Assembly: GCA_007896885.1 (NCBI GenBank)
Contig: VOIU01000005.1
Span: 149,804-213,803 of the forward strand
Source: Bacteroidaceae bacterium HV4-6-C5C
GTDB lineage: Bacteria > Bacteroidota > Bacteroidia > Bacteroidales > Bacteroidaceae
DNA: 64,000 bases
Direction of reading: 5' to 3'
Both the position numbers and the translations under genes were made by a program. How positions within the stretch are numbered: the stretch's first letter is position 1; every line of letters starts with the position of its first letter. Of the stretch, positions 25,931 through 35,742 are shown piece after piece. Below the pieces are notes generated by a model. It saw only the letters and a list, made by a program, of their open reading frames with translations, was not told the origin of the DNA and searched no databases.

Positions 25931-26815
25931 ATGTGGACAGTAACTTCTTTTCTCGATAATCTTCAATATGAACGTAACTATTCTGAAGAAACAATAAAGG
26001 CGTATCGTGAAGATATATGCCAGTTTGAAAACTTTGTTTCTGAAGAATTTGGATCCGTTGAACTTTCAAGTGTGACTCCTGATATTGTTCGTGAGTGGAT
26101 TATGTCCTTAATGGATAAAGGTTATACATCTACTTCTATCAATAGAAAGTTGAGTGCATTGCGTTCACTTTATAAATACCTTTTACGCTTCAATCTAGTG
26201 TCTGTAGATCCTCTCCGGAAAGTAACAGGCCCTAAAAACAAAAAGAAGTTACCGGTGTTTTTAAAGGAAACCGACATGAATAAGTTGTTGGATGAAACGG
26301 CTTTTGAAGATGGGTTTAAAGGATCTCGTGATCGTTTGATTATTGCAGTGTTTTATGTGACTGGTATTCGCCTTTCTGAATTAATAGGATTGGATGACAG
26401 GGATATCGATCTGGAATCTGCTCTCATTAAGGTTTTAGGGAAGCGAAGAAAACAGAGATTAATACCTTTTGATGAAGAACTTAAAATGATGATTGCTGAC
26501 TATTTGAATGTTAGAAATACGTCTATAGTTCGTCTGACTGATGCGTTTTTTGTTCGAGAAAACGGAGAGCGGTTGTCTCGTAGTGTTGTGGAAAATTTAG
26601 TGAAACGGAATCTATCGAAAGTGGTGACGTTGAAAAAACGATCTCCTCATGTTTTGAGGCATACTTTTGCAACAACGATGCTGAATCATGATGCTGAGTT
26701 GAGTGCAATTAAAGAACTTTTGGGGCATGAGAGTCTGACAACGACAGAAGTATATACGCATACGACTTTCGAAGAGCTTAAAAAAGTTTATAACCAAGCT
26801 CATCCCAGAGCTTAA
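25931..26815 (+). CDS. xerC: XerC-type tyrosine recombinase
   Basis: 294 residues from the ATG at 25931 (the open frame begins slightly upstream with a TTG and no family similarity). The N-terminal SAM-like domain has FLDNLQYERNYSEETIKAY. The catalytic domain carries Arg in TGIRLSELIGL (about 146), Lys in VLGKRRKQR, HVLRHTFAT (His/Arg about 240-243), LLGHESLTTTEVYTH with His and the tyrosine nucleophile near 275. It resolves chromosome dimers at dif with a partner recombinase. No integron or phage context; hpf follows by 14 bases, the usual XerC neighbour in this group. Confidence 0.9.
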   Translation: MWTVTSFLDNLQYERNYSEETIKAYREDICQFENFVSEEFGSVELSSVTPDIVREWIMSLMDKGYTSTSINRKLSALRSLYKYLLRFNLVSVDPLRKVTGPKNKKKLPVFLKETDMNKLLDETAFEDGFKGSRDRLIIAVFYVTGIRLSELIGLDDRDIDLESALIKVLGKRRKQRLIPFDEELKMMIADYLNVRNTSIVRLTDAFFVRENGERLSRSVVENLVKRNLSKVVTLKKRSPHVLRHTFATTMLNHDAELSAIKELLGHESLTTTEVYTHTTFEELKKVYNQAHPRA

Positions 26816-26829
26816 AAATGGAGGTAGTT

Positions 26830-27129
26830 ATGGAAGTAAGAATTCAATCAATTCACTTTGATGCGTCAGAGCAATTGCACACTTTTATTCGAAAGAAAGT
26901 TGTAAAATTGGAGAAGTATTACGATGATATAAAGAAAGTGGAGGTGTCGTTGAAAGTTGTTAAGCCTGAAACCGCTGCAAACAAAGAGGTGGGTGTTGTG
27001 GTTGCAATTCCTAATGGTGAACTTTATGCAAGTAAAATCTGTGATACTTTTGAGGAAGCGGTTGATTTAAGCATAGAAGCTCTCGAAAAGCAGTTGGTTA
27101 AATATAAGGAGAAACAACGTAATAAATAA
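26830..27129 (+). CDS. hpf: Ribosome hibernation-promoting factor, short form
   Basis: 99 residues from the ATG at 26830, preceded by GGAGG at a good distance; an ATG at 26818 would add four residues. The sequence VRIQSIHFDASEQLHTFIRKKV and KLEKYYDDIKKVEVSLKV is the beta-alpha-beta fold of HPF/YfiA, which binds the 30S decoding channel and stores ribosomes in stationary phase. There is no C-terminal dimerisation domain, so it is the short type. It lies directly before the tRNA-tuf block. Confidence 0.92.
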   Translation: MEVRIQSIHFDASEQLHTFIRKKVVKLEKYYDDIKKVEVSLKVVKPETAANKEVGVVVAIPNGELYASKICDTFEEAVDLSIEALEKQLVKYKEKQRNK

Positions 27130-27141
27130 ATCTGCTAAAAT

Positions 27142-27172
27142 TTTGTGGGGAAAAAATAAATCTCTAAATTTG
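27142..27172 (+). promoter_or_regulatory. Promoter of the tRNA-tuf-secE-nusG-rpl operon
   Basis: TTTG at 27142-27145, 19 nt, TAAATTTG at 27165-27172, followed by CAGCC. It lies 50 bases before tRNA-Thr. The start of the transcript can fold (CCGTT with AACGG) before a T-rich stretch. Confidence 0.8.
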
Positions 27173-27221
27173 CAGCCGTTTCGCTCATGTGGGACGTAAC
27201 GGTTGCATCTTTTTGAGTTTT

Positions 27222-27295
27222 GCCTCTTTAGCTCAGTTGGCCAGAGCACGTGATTTGTAATCTCGGGGTCGTTGGTTCGAATCCGACAAGAGGCT
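27222..27295 (+). tRNA. tRNA-Thr(UGU)
   Basis: 74 nt, acceptor GCCTCTT pairing with AAGAGGC, T-loop GTTCGAATC, anticodon loop TT-TGT-AA. No encoded CCA. Confidence 0.96.
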
Positions 27296-27328
27296 CAAAA
27301 AGTGGGGGAAAAGTGCCTTATTTTAGAA

Positions 27329-27411
27329 GGGCAAATACCAGAGTGGCCAAATGGGGCAGACTGTAAATCTGCTGGCTTACGCCTTCGGTGGTTCGAATCC
27401 ATCTTTGCCCA
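27329..27411 (+). tRNA. tRNA-Tyr(GUA)
   Basis: 83 nt with the long variable arm of tyrosine tRNA, acceptor GGGCAAA/TTTGCCC, anticodon GTA in a CT-GTA-AA loop. No encoded CCA. Confidence 0.96.
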
Positions 27412-27425
27412 CTTTCTTTTCTCTT

Positions 27426-27497
<72 letters not shown>

Positions 27498-27546
27498 CAT
27501 AAAAATGAAAAGCTGATTATTAATCAAATAAATAACAAGTAAAGCT

Positions 27547-28731
27547 ATGGCTAAAGAGAAATTCTCACGTACCAAACCGCACGTAAACATTGGTACAATT
27601 GGTCACGTAGACCACGGTAAAACCACGTTGACTGCTGCTATCACTGCTGTGTTGGCAAAGAAAGGTCTTTCAGAAGTTAAGTCATTCGATCAGATTGATA
27701 ATGCTCCTGAAGAAAAAGAAAGAGGTATTACTATTAATACTTCACACGTAGAATATGAAACTGCAAATCGTCACTACGCTCACGTAGACTGTCCGGGACA
27801 TGCCGACTACGTAAAGAACATGGTAACTGGTGCTGCTCAGATGGACGGTGCTATTATTGTAGTTGCTGCTACTGATGGTCCTATGCCTCAAACTCGTGAA
27901 CACATTTTGTTGGCTCGCCAGGTAAACGTTCCAAAATTGGTTGTGTTTATGAATAAATGCGATATGGTTGATGATGAGGAAATGTTGGAACTCGTTGAAA
28001 TGGAAATGCGTGAATTGCTTTCTGCATACGAATTTGATGGTGATAATACTCCTATCATTCGTGGATCTGCATTGGGAGCTTTGAACGGTGTTGAAAAATG
28101 GGAAGATAAAGTTATGGAATTAATGGATGCTGTTGACTCATGGATTCCATTGCCTCCTCGTGATGTTGATAAACCATTTTTGATGCCTGTTGAAGATGTA
28201 TTTTCAATTACTGGCCGTGGAACTGTTGCTACTGGTCGTATTGAAGCTGGTATCGTGAAAGTTGGTGATGAAATCGAAATCCTTGGTTTGGGTGAAGATA
28301 AAAAATCAGTTGTAACTGGTGTTGAAATGTTCCGCAAATTGTTGGATGAAGGTGAAGCTGGTGATAATGTTGGTTTGTTGCTTCGTGGCGTTGATAAGAA
28401 TGAAATCAAACGTGGTATGGTTCTTTGTAAACCAGGCCAGATTAAACCTCACTCTAGATTCAAAGCTTCTATTTATGTGTTGAAGAAAGAAGAAGGTGGT
28501 CGTCATACTCCTTTCCATAATAAATATCGTCCTCAATTCTACTTGCGTACTATGGACTGTACAGGTGAGATTTCTCTTCCTGAAGGAACAGAAATGGTAA
28601 TGCCTGGTGATAACGTAGCAATCAATGTTGAATTGATCTATCCTGTAGCATTGAACGTTGGTTTGCGTTTTGCAATCCGCGAAGGTGGTCGTACAGTAGG
28701 TTCTGGTCAGATTACTGAAATCCTTGACTAA
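27547..28731 (+). CDS. tuf: Elongation factor Tu
   Basis: 394 residues, full length. The GTPase motifs are GHVDHGKTT (G1), DCPGHADYV (G3) and NKCDMVDD (G4), followed by the two beta-barrel domains. It delivers aminoacyl-tRNA to the ribosome. It lies 49 bases after tRNA-Thr(GGU) and is followed by a hairpin terminator and tRNA-Trp. Codon use is strongly biased, as expected for a very highly expressed gene. Confidence 0.99.
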   Translation: MAKEKFSRTKPHVNIGTIGHVDHGKTTLTAAITAVLAKKGLSEVKSFDQIDNAPEEKERGITINTSHVEYETANRHYAHVDCPGHADYVKNMVTGAAQMDGAIIVVAATDGPMPQTREHILLARQVNVPKLVVFMNKCDMVDDEEMLELVEMEMRELLSAYEFDGDNTPIIRGSALGALNGVEKWEDKVMELMDAVDSWIPLPPRDVDKPFLMPVEDVFSITGRGTVATGRIEAGIVKVGDEIEILGLGEDKKSVVTGVEMFRKLLDEGEAGDNVGLLLRGVDKNEIKRGMVLCKPGQIKPHSRFKASIYVLKKEEGGRHTPFHNKYRPQFYLRTMDCTGEISLPEGTEMVMPGDNVAINVELIYPVALNVGLRFAIREGGRTVGSGQITEILD

Positions 28732-28741
28732 AAAATAATTT

Positions 28742-28779
28742 AATCAGTTCTTGCGAATTATTGCAAGGACTGATTTTTT
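28742..28779 (+). terminator. Hairpin terminator between tuf and tRNA-Trp
   Basis: AATCAGTTCTTGC pairs with GCAAGGACTGATT (one G-U) followed by TTTT. It would reduce read-through from tuf into secE-nusG. Confidence 0.8.
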
Positions 28780-28781
28780 CT

Positions 28782-28854
28782 ACGGAAGTAGCTCAGTTGG
28801 TAGAGCACCGGTCTCCAAAACCGGGTGTCGGGAGTTCGAGCCTCTCCTTCCGTG
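28782..28854 (+). tRNA. tRNA-Trp(CCA)
   Basis: 73 nt, acceptor ACGGAAG/CTTCCGT, anticodon CCA in a CT-CCA-AA loop, T-loop GTTCGAGCC. It lies between tuf and secE, a common placement in bacteria. Confidence 0.96.
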
Positions 28855-28868
28855 CTAATATTGTGAAA

Positions 28869-29060
28869 ATGAAGAAGATAGTAACTTATATTAAAGAAAC
28901 TTACGACGAGCTTGTTCATAAAGTATCGTGGCCTACTTATTCTGAGCTCTCTAACAGTGCAGTAGTTGTTTTATATGCTTCCCTACTTATTGCATTGGTA
29001 GTGTTTGCGATGGACTTCTGTTTCCAGAACCTAATGGAAAATATTATTTATCCACATTAA
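28869..29060 (+). CDS. secE: Preprotein translocase subunit SecE
   Basis: 63 residues, the short single-span form. The conserved amphipathic helix YDELVHKVSWPTYSEL precedes one TM segment (about 32-52, VVVLYASLLIALVVFAM). It clamps SecY in the inner membrane. The ATG at 28869 is used; the frame is open back through tRNA-Trp but that part is not protein. nusG follows by 14 bases. Confidence 0.95.
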   Translation: MKKIVTYIKETYDELVHKVSWPTYSELSNSAVVVLYASLLIALVVFAMDFCFQNLMENIIYPH

Positions 29061-29074
29061 AAAGAGGAAGTTAA

Positions 29075-29617
29075 ATGTCTGAGATTGAAAAAAAATGGTA
29101 CGTTCTGCGTGCTATTAGTGGGAAAGAATCTAAGGTTAAAGAGTATCTTGAAGCTGACATTAAAAATAGCGACCTTGGTGATTATGTTTCTCAGGTATTG
29201 ATTCCTACCGAAAAAGTGTATCAGGTTCGCAATGGTAAAAAAATTGTAAAGGAAAGAAGTTATCTTCCCGGTTACGTTTTAATTGAAGCTGCCTTGGTAG
29301 GCGAAGTTGCACATCATCTAAGAAATACTCCGAATGTAATAGGTTTCTTAGGTGGTTCTGATAAGCCTGTGCCTTTGCGACAGTCTGAAGTTAATCGTAT
29401 ACTTGGTACGGTAGATGAGCTTCAAGATGCTACTGAAGAATTGAATATACCTTATGTGGTAGGTGAGACTGTAAAAGTAATTTTCGGTCCGTTCAGTGGA
29501 TTTAGTGGTATTATTGAAGAAGTTAATACCGAAAAGAAAAAGTTAAAAGTCATGGTTAAGATATTTGGGCGGAAAACTCCGCTTGAATTAGGCTTTATGC
29601 AAGTTGAGAAAGAATAA
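29075..29617 (+). CDS. nusG: Transcription termination/antitermination factor NusG
   Basis: 180 residues. The NGN domain starts KKWYVLRAISGKESKVKEYLE and includes RSYLPGYVLIEA, which contacts RNA polymerase; the KOW domain has VKVIFGPFSGFSGIIEEV. It couples transcription to translation and Rho. Fifty-eight bases separate it from rplK, in which TGCAA/TTGCA can form a small hairpin. Confidence 0.97.
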   Translation: MSEIEKKWYVLRAISGKESKVKEYLEADIKNSDLGDYVSQVLIPTEKVYQVRNGKKIVKERSYLPGYVLIEAALVGEVAHHLRNTPNVIGFLGGSDKPVPLRQSEVNRILGTVDELQDATEELNIPYVVGETVKVIFGPFSGFSGIIEEVNTEKKKLKVMVKIFGRKTPLELGFMQVEKE

Positions 29618-29675
29618 TGCAAAATGTTACGTTGCACTGTTCTTTATTAGTATTTATATATAAAATAATAAAAAA

Positions 29676-30119
29676 ATGGCTAAAGAAGTTGCTGGACTAA
29701 TCAAATTACAGATTAAAGGAGGCGCTGCAAACCCATCTCCCCCCGTAGGACCTGCATTGGGTTCGAAGGGTATTAATATTATGGAGTTTTGCAAGCAATT
29801 CAATGCCAGAACCCAAGACAAAGCAGGTAAAATTTTGCCTGTGGTTATTACTTATTATGCAGATAAATCATTTGATTTTGTAATTAAAACTCCACCTGTT
29901 GCAATTCAGTTACTTGAGGTCGCAAAAATTAAAGGTGGATCTGCTGAGCCTAATCGTAAGAAAGTTGCTGAGATTTCTTGGGAACAAGTTCGCACGATTG
30001 CTCAGGACAAGTTGGTTGATTTGAACTGCTTTACTGTGGACGCTGCTATGAAAATGGTTGCTGGCACAGCGAGAAGTATGGGTATCACTGTAAAAGGGGA
30101 GTTCCCGGTTAATAATTAA
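29676..30119 (+). CDS. rplK: Ribosomal protein uL11
   Basis: 147 residues. The proline-rich N-terminal domain [15 protein letters not shown], the thiostrepton/RelA-sensing part of the GTPase centre, and the RNA-binding C-terminal domain ending in AGTARSMGI are intact. Fifteen bases separate it from rplA. Confidence 0.98.
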   Translation: MAKEVAGLIKLQIKGGAANPSPPVGPALGSKGINIMEFCKQFNARTQDKAGKILPVVITYYADKSFDFVIKTPPVAIQLLEVAKIKGGSAEPNRKKVAEISWEQVRTIAQDKLVDLNCFTVDAAMKMVAGTARSMGITVKGEFPVNN

Positions 30120-30134
30120 TAAACTTCAATTAGG

Positions 30135-30833
30135 ATGGGTAAACTGACAAAAAAACAAAAGTTGGCTGCTGAAAAAATTGAAGCAGGGAAAGCATACTCA
30201 CTGAAAGAAGCTTCAGCATTAGTGAAAGAAATTACTTTTACTAAATTTGATGCTTCGGTTGATATCGATGTACGGTTGGGCATTGACCCTCGTAAAGCGA
30301 ATCAGATGGTGAGAGGTGTTGTTTCACTTCCTCACGGTACTGGCAAGGTTACTCGAGTATTAGTACTTTGTACACCGGATTCAGAAGTTGCTGCAAAAGA
30401 AGCAGGGGCTGACTATGTGGGTCTTGATGAATATATTGAGAAAATAAAGGGTGGATGGACTGATATTGATGTTATCATCACTATGCCATCTATTATGGGT
30501 AAAATTGGTGCGCTCGGTCGTGTGCTTGGTCCTCGTGGATTAATGCCTAATCCGAAGAGTGGCACTGTGACTATGGATGTTGCTAAAGCTGTGAGAGAAG
30601 TTAAGCAAGGAAAGATCGACTTTAAAGTTGATAAAAGTGGAATTGTGCATACTTCTATTGGTAAGTCGTCATTTAGTGCTGATCAGATTCGCGATAATGC
30701 AAAAGAATTTGTATCAACATTGAATAAGCTTAAACCAACAGCAGCTAAAGGTACATATATTAAGAGTATTTATCTTTCTAGTACAATGAGCGCGGGTATC
30801 AAAATTGATCCGAAATCAGTGGAAGAAATCTAA
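30135..30833 (+). CDS. rplA: Ribosomal protein uL1
   Basis: 232 residues, the L1 stalk protein that moves deacylated tRNA to the exit. Recognised from [19 protein letters not shown], the [18 protein letters not shown] segment near 130-150 and the closing [10 protein letters not shown]. In other bacteria L1 represses its own operon by binding the mRNA; no clear mimic site was found in the short gaps here. Confidence 0.98.
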   Translation: MGKLTKKQKLAAEKIEAGKAYSLKEASALVKEITFTKFDASVDIDVRLGIDPRKANQMVRGVVSLPHGTGKVTRVLVLCTPDSEVAAKEAGADYVGLDEYIEKIKGGWTDIDVIITMPSIMGKIGALGRVLGPRGLMPNPKSGTVTMDVAKAVREVKQGKIDFKVDKSGIVHTSIGKSSFSADQIRDNAKEFVSTLNKLKPTAAKGTYIKSIYLSSTMSAGIKIDPKSVEEI

Positions 30834-30848
30834 TAAAAAAGAGCTATA

Positions 30849-31367
30849 ATGAGAAAGGAAGATAAAAGTACGATAATTGAGCAAATTGGTGCTACTGTTC
30901 AGGAGTATAGTCATTTCTATCTGGTAGATACTACTGCGATGAATGCTGCTGCTACAAGTGCTTTAAGAAGAGAGTGTTTCAAATCCGACATCAAATTGGT
31001 TGTCGTAAAAAACACTTTATTACATAAGGCGCTAGAAAGCTTAGACGTGGATTATTCTCCTCTCTATTCTTGTCTGAAAGGTACTACTGCCGTTATGTTC
31101 TGCAATACTGCAAATATCCCGGCTAAGCTTTTAAAAGATAAGTCTAAAGATGGTATTCCTGGATTAAAAGCTGCATATGCTGAAGAAAGCTTCTATATTG
31201 GTGCAGATCAGTTGGATGCTCTTATCAGTATTAAGAGTAAAAATGAAGTTATTGCGGATATTATTGCATTGTTGCAATCTCCCGCTAAGAACGTCGTTTC
31301 TGCTCTCCAATCAGGTGGAAACACCATTCACGGAGTTCTTAAGTCACTTGGCGAAAGAGCTGAATAA
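30849..31367 (+). CDS. rplJ: Ribosomal protein uL10
   Basis: 172 residues. The base of the L7/L12 stalk: the N-terminal rRNA-binding domain has KNTLLHKAL and GTTAVMFC, and the C-terminal helix carries the L12 dimer sites. A 44-base AT-rich gap leads to rplL. Confidence 0.97.
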   Translation: MRKEDKSTIIEQIGATVQEYSHFYLVDTTAMNAAATSALRRECFKSDIKLVVVKNTLLHKALESLDVDYSPLYSCLKGTTAVMFCNTANIPAKLLKDKSKDGIPGLKAAYAEESFYIGADQLDALISIKSKNEVIADIIALLQSPAKNVVSALQSGGNTIHGVLKSLGERAE

Positions 31368-31411
31368 AAACAATAATAAATTAGTAATTAAACAATTTAA
31401 ATCATACAAAA

Positions 31412-31789
31412 ATGGCAGATTTGAAAGCTTTTGCAGAACAATTAGTTAACTTGACAGTAAAAGAAGTTAATGAACTTGCGACTATCCTCAAAGAAGAATA
31501 TGGTATTGAACCTGCTGCTGCAGCTGTTGCTGTTGCTGCTGGTCCTGCAGCCGCTGGTCCTGCAGCCGCTGAAGAAAAAACTTCTTTTGATGTAGTGTTG
31601 AAGAGTGCCGGTGCAGCTAAACTTCAAGTTGTTAAGGCTGTGAAGGAAGCATGTGGTCTTGGCTTGAAAGAAGCTAAGGACATGGTTGATGGTGCTCCTA
31701 GCGTAGTAAAAGAAGGTTTAGCTAAAGATGAAGCAGAATCATTGAAGAAAACATTGGAAGAAGCTGGAGCTGAAGTTGAACTTAAATAA
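31412..31789 (+). CDS. rplL: Ribosomal protein bL12
   Basis: 125 residues. N-terminal dimerisation helix, then an Ala/Pro/Gly hinge (about 35-55), then the C-terminal factor-binding domain with [20 protein letters not shown]. The hinge is partly encoded by a perfect 15-base tandem repeat (31538-31552 and 31553-31567) that duplicates AGPAA. The gene is followed by the rplL-rpoB hairpin. Confidence 0.98.
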   Translation: MADLKAFAEQLVNLTVKEVNELATILKEEYGIEPAAAAVAVAAGPAAAGPAAAEEKTSFDVVLKSAGAAKLQVVKAVKEACGLGLKEAKDMVDGAPSVVKEGLAKDEAESLKKTLEEAGAEVELK

Positions 31790-31814
31790 CATTAGCCTGT
31801 AAATCAGGTATTTC

Positions 31815-31853
31815 GGTTAAGAACCCTTTGAAATGAGGGTTCTTAACCTTTTT
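31815..31853 (+). terminator. Attenuator-like hairpin between rplL and rpoB
   Basis: GGTTAAGAACCCT pairs perfectly with AGGGTTCTTAACC (13 bp) and five T follow. As no promoter was seen before rpoB, partial read-through is probably required, as at the rplL-rpoBC attenuator of E. coli. Confidence 0.9.
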
Positions 31854-31894
31854 GTGTATATATTTATTATTAAGTTCTTCAAACCCATAAACAG

Positions 31895-34800
31895 ATGTCT
31901 TCAAATACTGTAAATCAAAGAATTAATTTCGCTTCAACTAAAAATCCGTTAGAATATCCGGATTTTCTGGAAGTACAATTGAAGTCATTCAAAGACTTTT
32001 TGCAACTAGATACGCCGCCTGAAAAACGTAGAAACGAAGGGTTGTATAAAGTTTTTGCAGAAAATTTTCCTATAGCTGATACAAGAAACAATTTTGTTCT
32101 TGAGTTTTTGGACTATTACATTGATCCACCGCGTTATACTATTGATGAGTGTATAGAGCGAGGGCTCACTTATAGTGTACCTTTAAAGGCAAAATTAAAG
32201 TTATATTGTACAGACCCTGATCATGAAGATTTTGATACTGTCGTTCAGGATGTATTTTTAGGGCCTATTCCCTATATGACGGATAAAGCAACTTTTGTGA
32301 TTAATGGCGCGGAACGCGTTGTTGTTTCTCAGTTGCATCGTTCACCTGGCGTGTTTTTTGGTCAAAGTGTTCATGCGAACGGGACTAAATTATATTCAGC
32401 TCGTATTATTCCATTCAAAGGTTCTTGGATAGAGTTCGCAACTGACATCAATAATGTAATGTATGCATATATTGATCGTAAAAAGAAATTGCCTGTTACA
32501 ACTTTATTACGTGCTATTGGATTTGAGAATGATAAGGATATTCTCGAAATATTTAATTTAGCTGAAGATATAAAAGTTAACAAGTCGAATCTAAAAAAGA
32601 TAGTTGGACGTAAGCTGGCTGCTCGTGTGTTGAAGACATGGATTGAAGATTTTGTGGATGAAGATACTGGTGAAGTTGTTTCTATTGAACGAAATGAAGT
32701 TGTTATTGATCGTGAAACAATCATTGAACCGGAGCATGTCGATCTGATATTAGAATCCGGTGTTCAAAATATTCTTATACATAAGGAAGAGCAGAATCAA
32801 TCTGACTATTCTATCATATATAATACTCTCCAGAAGGATCCAAGTAATTCAGAAAAAGAAGCTGTCTTATATATATATAGACAATTGAGAAATGCTGATC
32901 CTGCGGATGATGCTAGTGCACGAGAAGTTATAAATAACTTATTTTTCTCAGAAAAGCGCTATGATCTTGGTGATGTTGGGCGTTATAGAATCAATAAAAA
33001 ATTGAATCTGACGACTGATATGGACGTAAGGGTTCTGACAAAAGAAGATATAATTGAAATCATTAAGTATTTAATTGAATTAATAAATTCGAAGGCAGAT
33101 GTTGATGATATTGACCACTTGAGCAATCGTAGAGTTCGTACGGTGGGTGAGCAATTGTCCAATCAATTTGCTATTGGTTTGGCTCGTATGTCTCGGACTA
33201 TTCGTGAGCGAATGAATGTACGAGATAATGAAGTTTTCACTCCTATTGATTTGATTAATGCAAAAACGATCTCATCTGTAATTAATTCTTTCTTTGGGAC
33301 GAATGCATTGTCTCAATTCATGGATCAAACTAATCCTTTAGCGGAGATTACACATAAGAGACGTATGTCTGCGCTCGGACCTGGTGGCTTGTCTCGTGAG
33401 CGTGCGGGATTTGAAGTGCGCGACGTGCATTACACACACTATGGACGCCTTTGTCCTATTGAAACGCCGGAAGGACCAAATATTGGACTAATTTCGTCGT
33501 TATGTGTGTTTGCCAAAATTAATGATCTAGGATTTATTGAAACTCCGTATCGTAAAGTTGCGGATGGTAAAGTTGATATTTTAGATAGTGGATTAGTTTA
33601 TTTAACAGCTGAAGAAGAAGAAGGCAAGATTATTGCACAGGGAAATGCTCCTTTAAATGATGAAGGAGATTTCATTCGTGATAGGGTAAAAGCTCGTCAG
33701 GATGCTGATTATCCTGTTGTAAGCCCATCTGAAGTTGAATTAATGGATGTGTCTCCTCAACAGATAGCATCCATAGCTGCTTCTTTGATTCCTTTTCTTG
33801 AGCATGATGATGCGAACCGTGCATTGATGGGGTCTAACATGATGCGTCAAGCTGTGCCTTTGTTGAAAAGCGAATCTCCTATTGTTGGTACGGGTATTGA
33901 ACGTCAGTTGGTTCGTGATTCTAGGACACAAATTACGGCTGAGGGTGAAGGAATAATTGATTTTGTTGATGCAACTACCATACGTATTCTGTATGATCGT
34001 ACAAAAGATGAAGATTTCGTCAGCTTTGAGTCGGCTTTACGGGAATATCGTATTCCAAAATGGAGACGTACTAATCAAAATATGACAATTGATCTCCGTC
34101 CGATCTGTGAAAAAGGTCAAAGAGTGACTAAGGGGCAAATTTTGACAGAAGGTTATTCCACAGAAAAGGGGGAATTAGCTTTAGGCAAAAATCTACTTGT
34201 CGCTTATATGCCTTGGAAAGGATATAATTATGAGGATGCTATTGTATTAAACGAGCGTGTAGTTCGTGAGGATCTTTTGACTTCTATCCATGTTGAAGAA
34301 TATTCCTTGGAGGTTCGTGAAACGAAACGTGGAATGGAAGAGTTGACTTCTGATATTCCAAATGTAAGTGAGGAAGCTACAAAGGACCTTGATGAAAATG
34401 GTATTGTTCGTGTTGGGGCTCGTATACAGCCAGGTGATATTTTGATAGGTAAGATTACTCCTAAGGGTGAATCGGATCCTTCTCCTGAAGAGAAGCTTTT
34501 GCGGGCAATATTTGGAGATAAGGCTGGAGATGTAAAAGATGCATCTTTGAAAGCTTCACCTTCTTTGAAAGGTGTTGTAATAGATAAAAGATTATTCTCT
34601 CGCGTAATCAAAAGTAGAAGTTCTAAACTTGCCGATAAAGCGCTATTGCCTAAGATTGATGACGAATTTGAATCAAAAGCTTCCGATTTGAAGTCTATCC
34701 TAATCAAGAAGCTATTGGCTTTGACTGAAAGTTATGTTTCAGAGGGTGTAAAAGACTATATGGGCGCAGAGGTGATAGCTAAAGGTGCTAAATTCTATGC

Positions 34801-35707
34801 TTCTGACTTTAGCAATTTAGATTTTACCTCTATTCAATTGAGTAATTGGACAAGTGATGAACATACCAATGAACTGATTCGTGATTTAATCATGAATTAT
34901 ATCAAGAAGTATAAAGAGCTTGATGCAGAGTTAAAACGCAAGAAATTTGCAATTACAATTGGTGACGAGCTTCCAGCTGGTATAATTCAGATGGCAAAAG
35001 TTTACATTGCAAAGAAAAGAAAAATCGGTGTGGGTGATAAAATGGCAGGTCGCCACGGAAATAAAGGCATTGTGTCTCGTGTTGTTCGGCAAGAAGATAT
35101 GCCTTTCCTTGCTGATGGTACTCCTGTTGATATCGTTTTGAACCCTCTAGGTGTACCTTCTCGTATGAATATCGGGCAGATTTTTGAAGCTGTTTTAGGT
35201 CGCGCAGGAAAAAATTTGGGTGTGAAATTTGCTACTCCTATATTTGATGGTGCTAGTTTGGATGATCTAAACGAATGGACAGATAAAGCTGGGCTCCCGC
35301 GATATGGCAAAACAAGATTATATGATGGAGGAACAGGAGAACCTTTTGACCAACAAGCTACAGTAGGTGTTACTTATATGTTAAAGCTTGGGCACATGGT
35401 TGAAGATAAAATGCATGCTCGTTCCATAGGTCCATACTCTTTAATTACCCAACAACCGTTGGGTGGTAAGGCTCAGTTTGGTGGTCAGCGTTTTGGAGAA
35501 ATGGAGGTTTGGGCATTGGAAGCATTTGGTGCAGCTCATATTTTGCAGGAAATTTTGACTATTAAGTCAGATGATGTGATGGGACGCTCAAAAGCTTACG
35601 AAGCAATAGTAAAAGGGGAACCAATGCCACAGCCAGGTATACCAGAATCACTCAATGTATTGCTGCATGAATTGAGGGGCTTAGGATTAAGCATCAATTT
35701 GGAATAA
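31895..35707 (+). CDS. rpoB: RNA polymerase beta subunit
   Basis: 1270 residues. The rifampicin region (about 468-500) reads [19 protein letters not shown] then MSALGPGG; the residues commonly changed in resistance (the Asp, His and Ser equivalents of E. coli 516, 526 and 531) are wild type, with Met where E. coli has Ile530. GRHGNKG and the C-terminal clamp motif [15 protein letters not shown] are present. rpoC follows by 35 bases. Confidence 0.99.
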   Translation: MSSNTVNQRINFASTKNPLEYPDFLEVQLKSFKDFLQLDTPPEKRRNEGLYKVFAENFPIADTRNNFVLEFLDYYIDPPRYTIDECIERGLTYSVPLKAKLKLYCTDPDHEDFDTVVQDVFLGPIPYMTDKATFVINGAERVVVSQLHRSPGVFFGQSVHANGTKLYSARIIPFKGSWIEFATDINNVMYAYIDRKKKLPVTTLLRAIGFENDKDILEIFNLAEDIKVNKSNLKKIVGRKLAARVLKTWIEDFVDEDTGEVVSIERNEVVIDRETIIEPEHVDLILESGVQNILIHKEEQNQSDYSIIYNTLQKDPSNSEKEAVLYIYRQLRNADPADDASAREVINNLFFSEKRYDLGDVGRYRINKKLNLTTDMDVRVLTKEDIIEIIKYLIELINSKADVDDIDHLSNRRVRTVGEQLSNQFAIGLARMSRTIRERMNVRDNEVFTPIDLINAKTISSVINSFFGTNALSQFMDQTNPLAEITHKRRMSALGPGGLSRERAGFEVRDVHYTHYGRLCPIETPEGPNIGLISSLCVFAKINDLGFIETPYRKVADGKVDILDSGLVYLTAEEEEGKIIAQGNAPLNDEGDFIRDRVKARQDADYPVVSPSEVELMDVSPQQIASIAASLIPFLEHDDANRALMGSNMMRQAVPLLKSESPIVGTGIERQLVRDSRTQITAEGEGIIDFVDATTIRILYDRTKDEDFVSFESALREYRIPKWRRTNQNMTIDLRPICEKGQRVTKGQILTEGYSTEKGELALGKNLLVAYMPWKGYNYEDAIVLNERVVREDLLTSIHVEEYSLEVRETKRGMEELTSDIPNVSEEATKDLDENGIVRVGARIQPGDILIGKITPKGESDPSPEEKLLRAIFGDKAGDVKDASLKASPSLKGVVIDKRLFSRVIKSRSSKLADKALLPKIDDEFESKASDLKSILIKKLLALTESYVSEGVKDYMGAEVIAKGAKFYASDFSNLDFTSIQLSNWTSDEHTNELIRDLIMNYIKKYKELDAELKRKKFAITIGDELPAGIIQMAKVYIAKKRKIGVGDKMAGRHGNKGIVSRVVRQEDMPFLADGTPVDIVLNPLGVPSRMNIGQIFEAVLGRAGKNLGVKFATPIFDGASLDDLNEWTDKAGLPRYGKTRLYDGGTGEPFDQQATVGVTYMLKLGHMVEDKMHARSIGPYSLITQQPLGGKAQFGGQRFGEMEVWALEAFGAAHILQEILTIKSDDVMGRSKAYEAIVKGEPMPQPGIPESLNVLLHELRGLGLSINLE

Positions 35708-35742
35708 CATAAAAATGTCAATTACCATTTATATATAAAAGT

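Noticed and set aside
28761..28868. N-terminal extension of secE
   Set aside because: The open frame continues back through tRNA-Trp; the SecE family starts at the ATG at 28869.
33290..33400. Possible rifampicin-resistance change in rpoB (Met at the E. coli Ile530 position)
   Set aside because: The main resistance positions are wild type and the Met probably reflects normal lineage variation.
34228..34707. 159-codon antisense frame inside rpoB
   Set aside because: Shadow of a strongly constrained gene; Ser-rich composition typical of reversed codons. The same applies to the long antisense frames in tuf (27888-28409) and GH95 (4199-4693).
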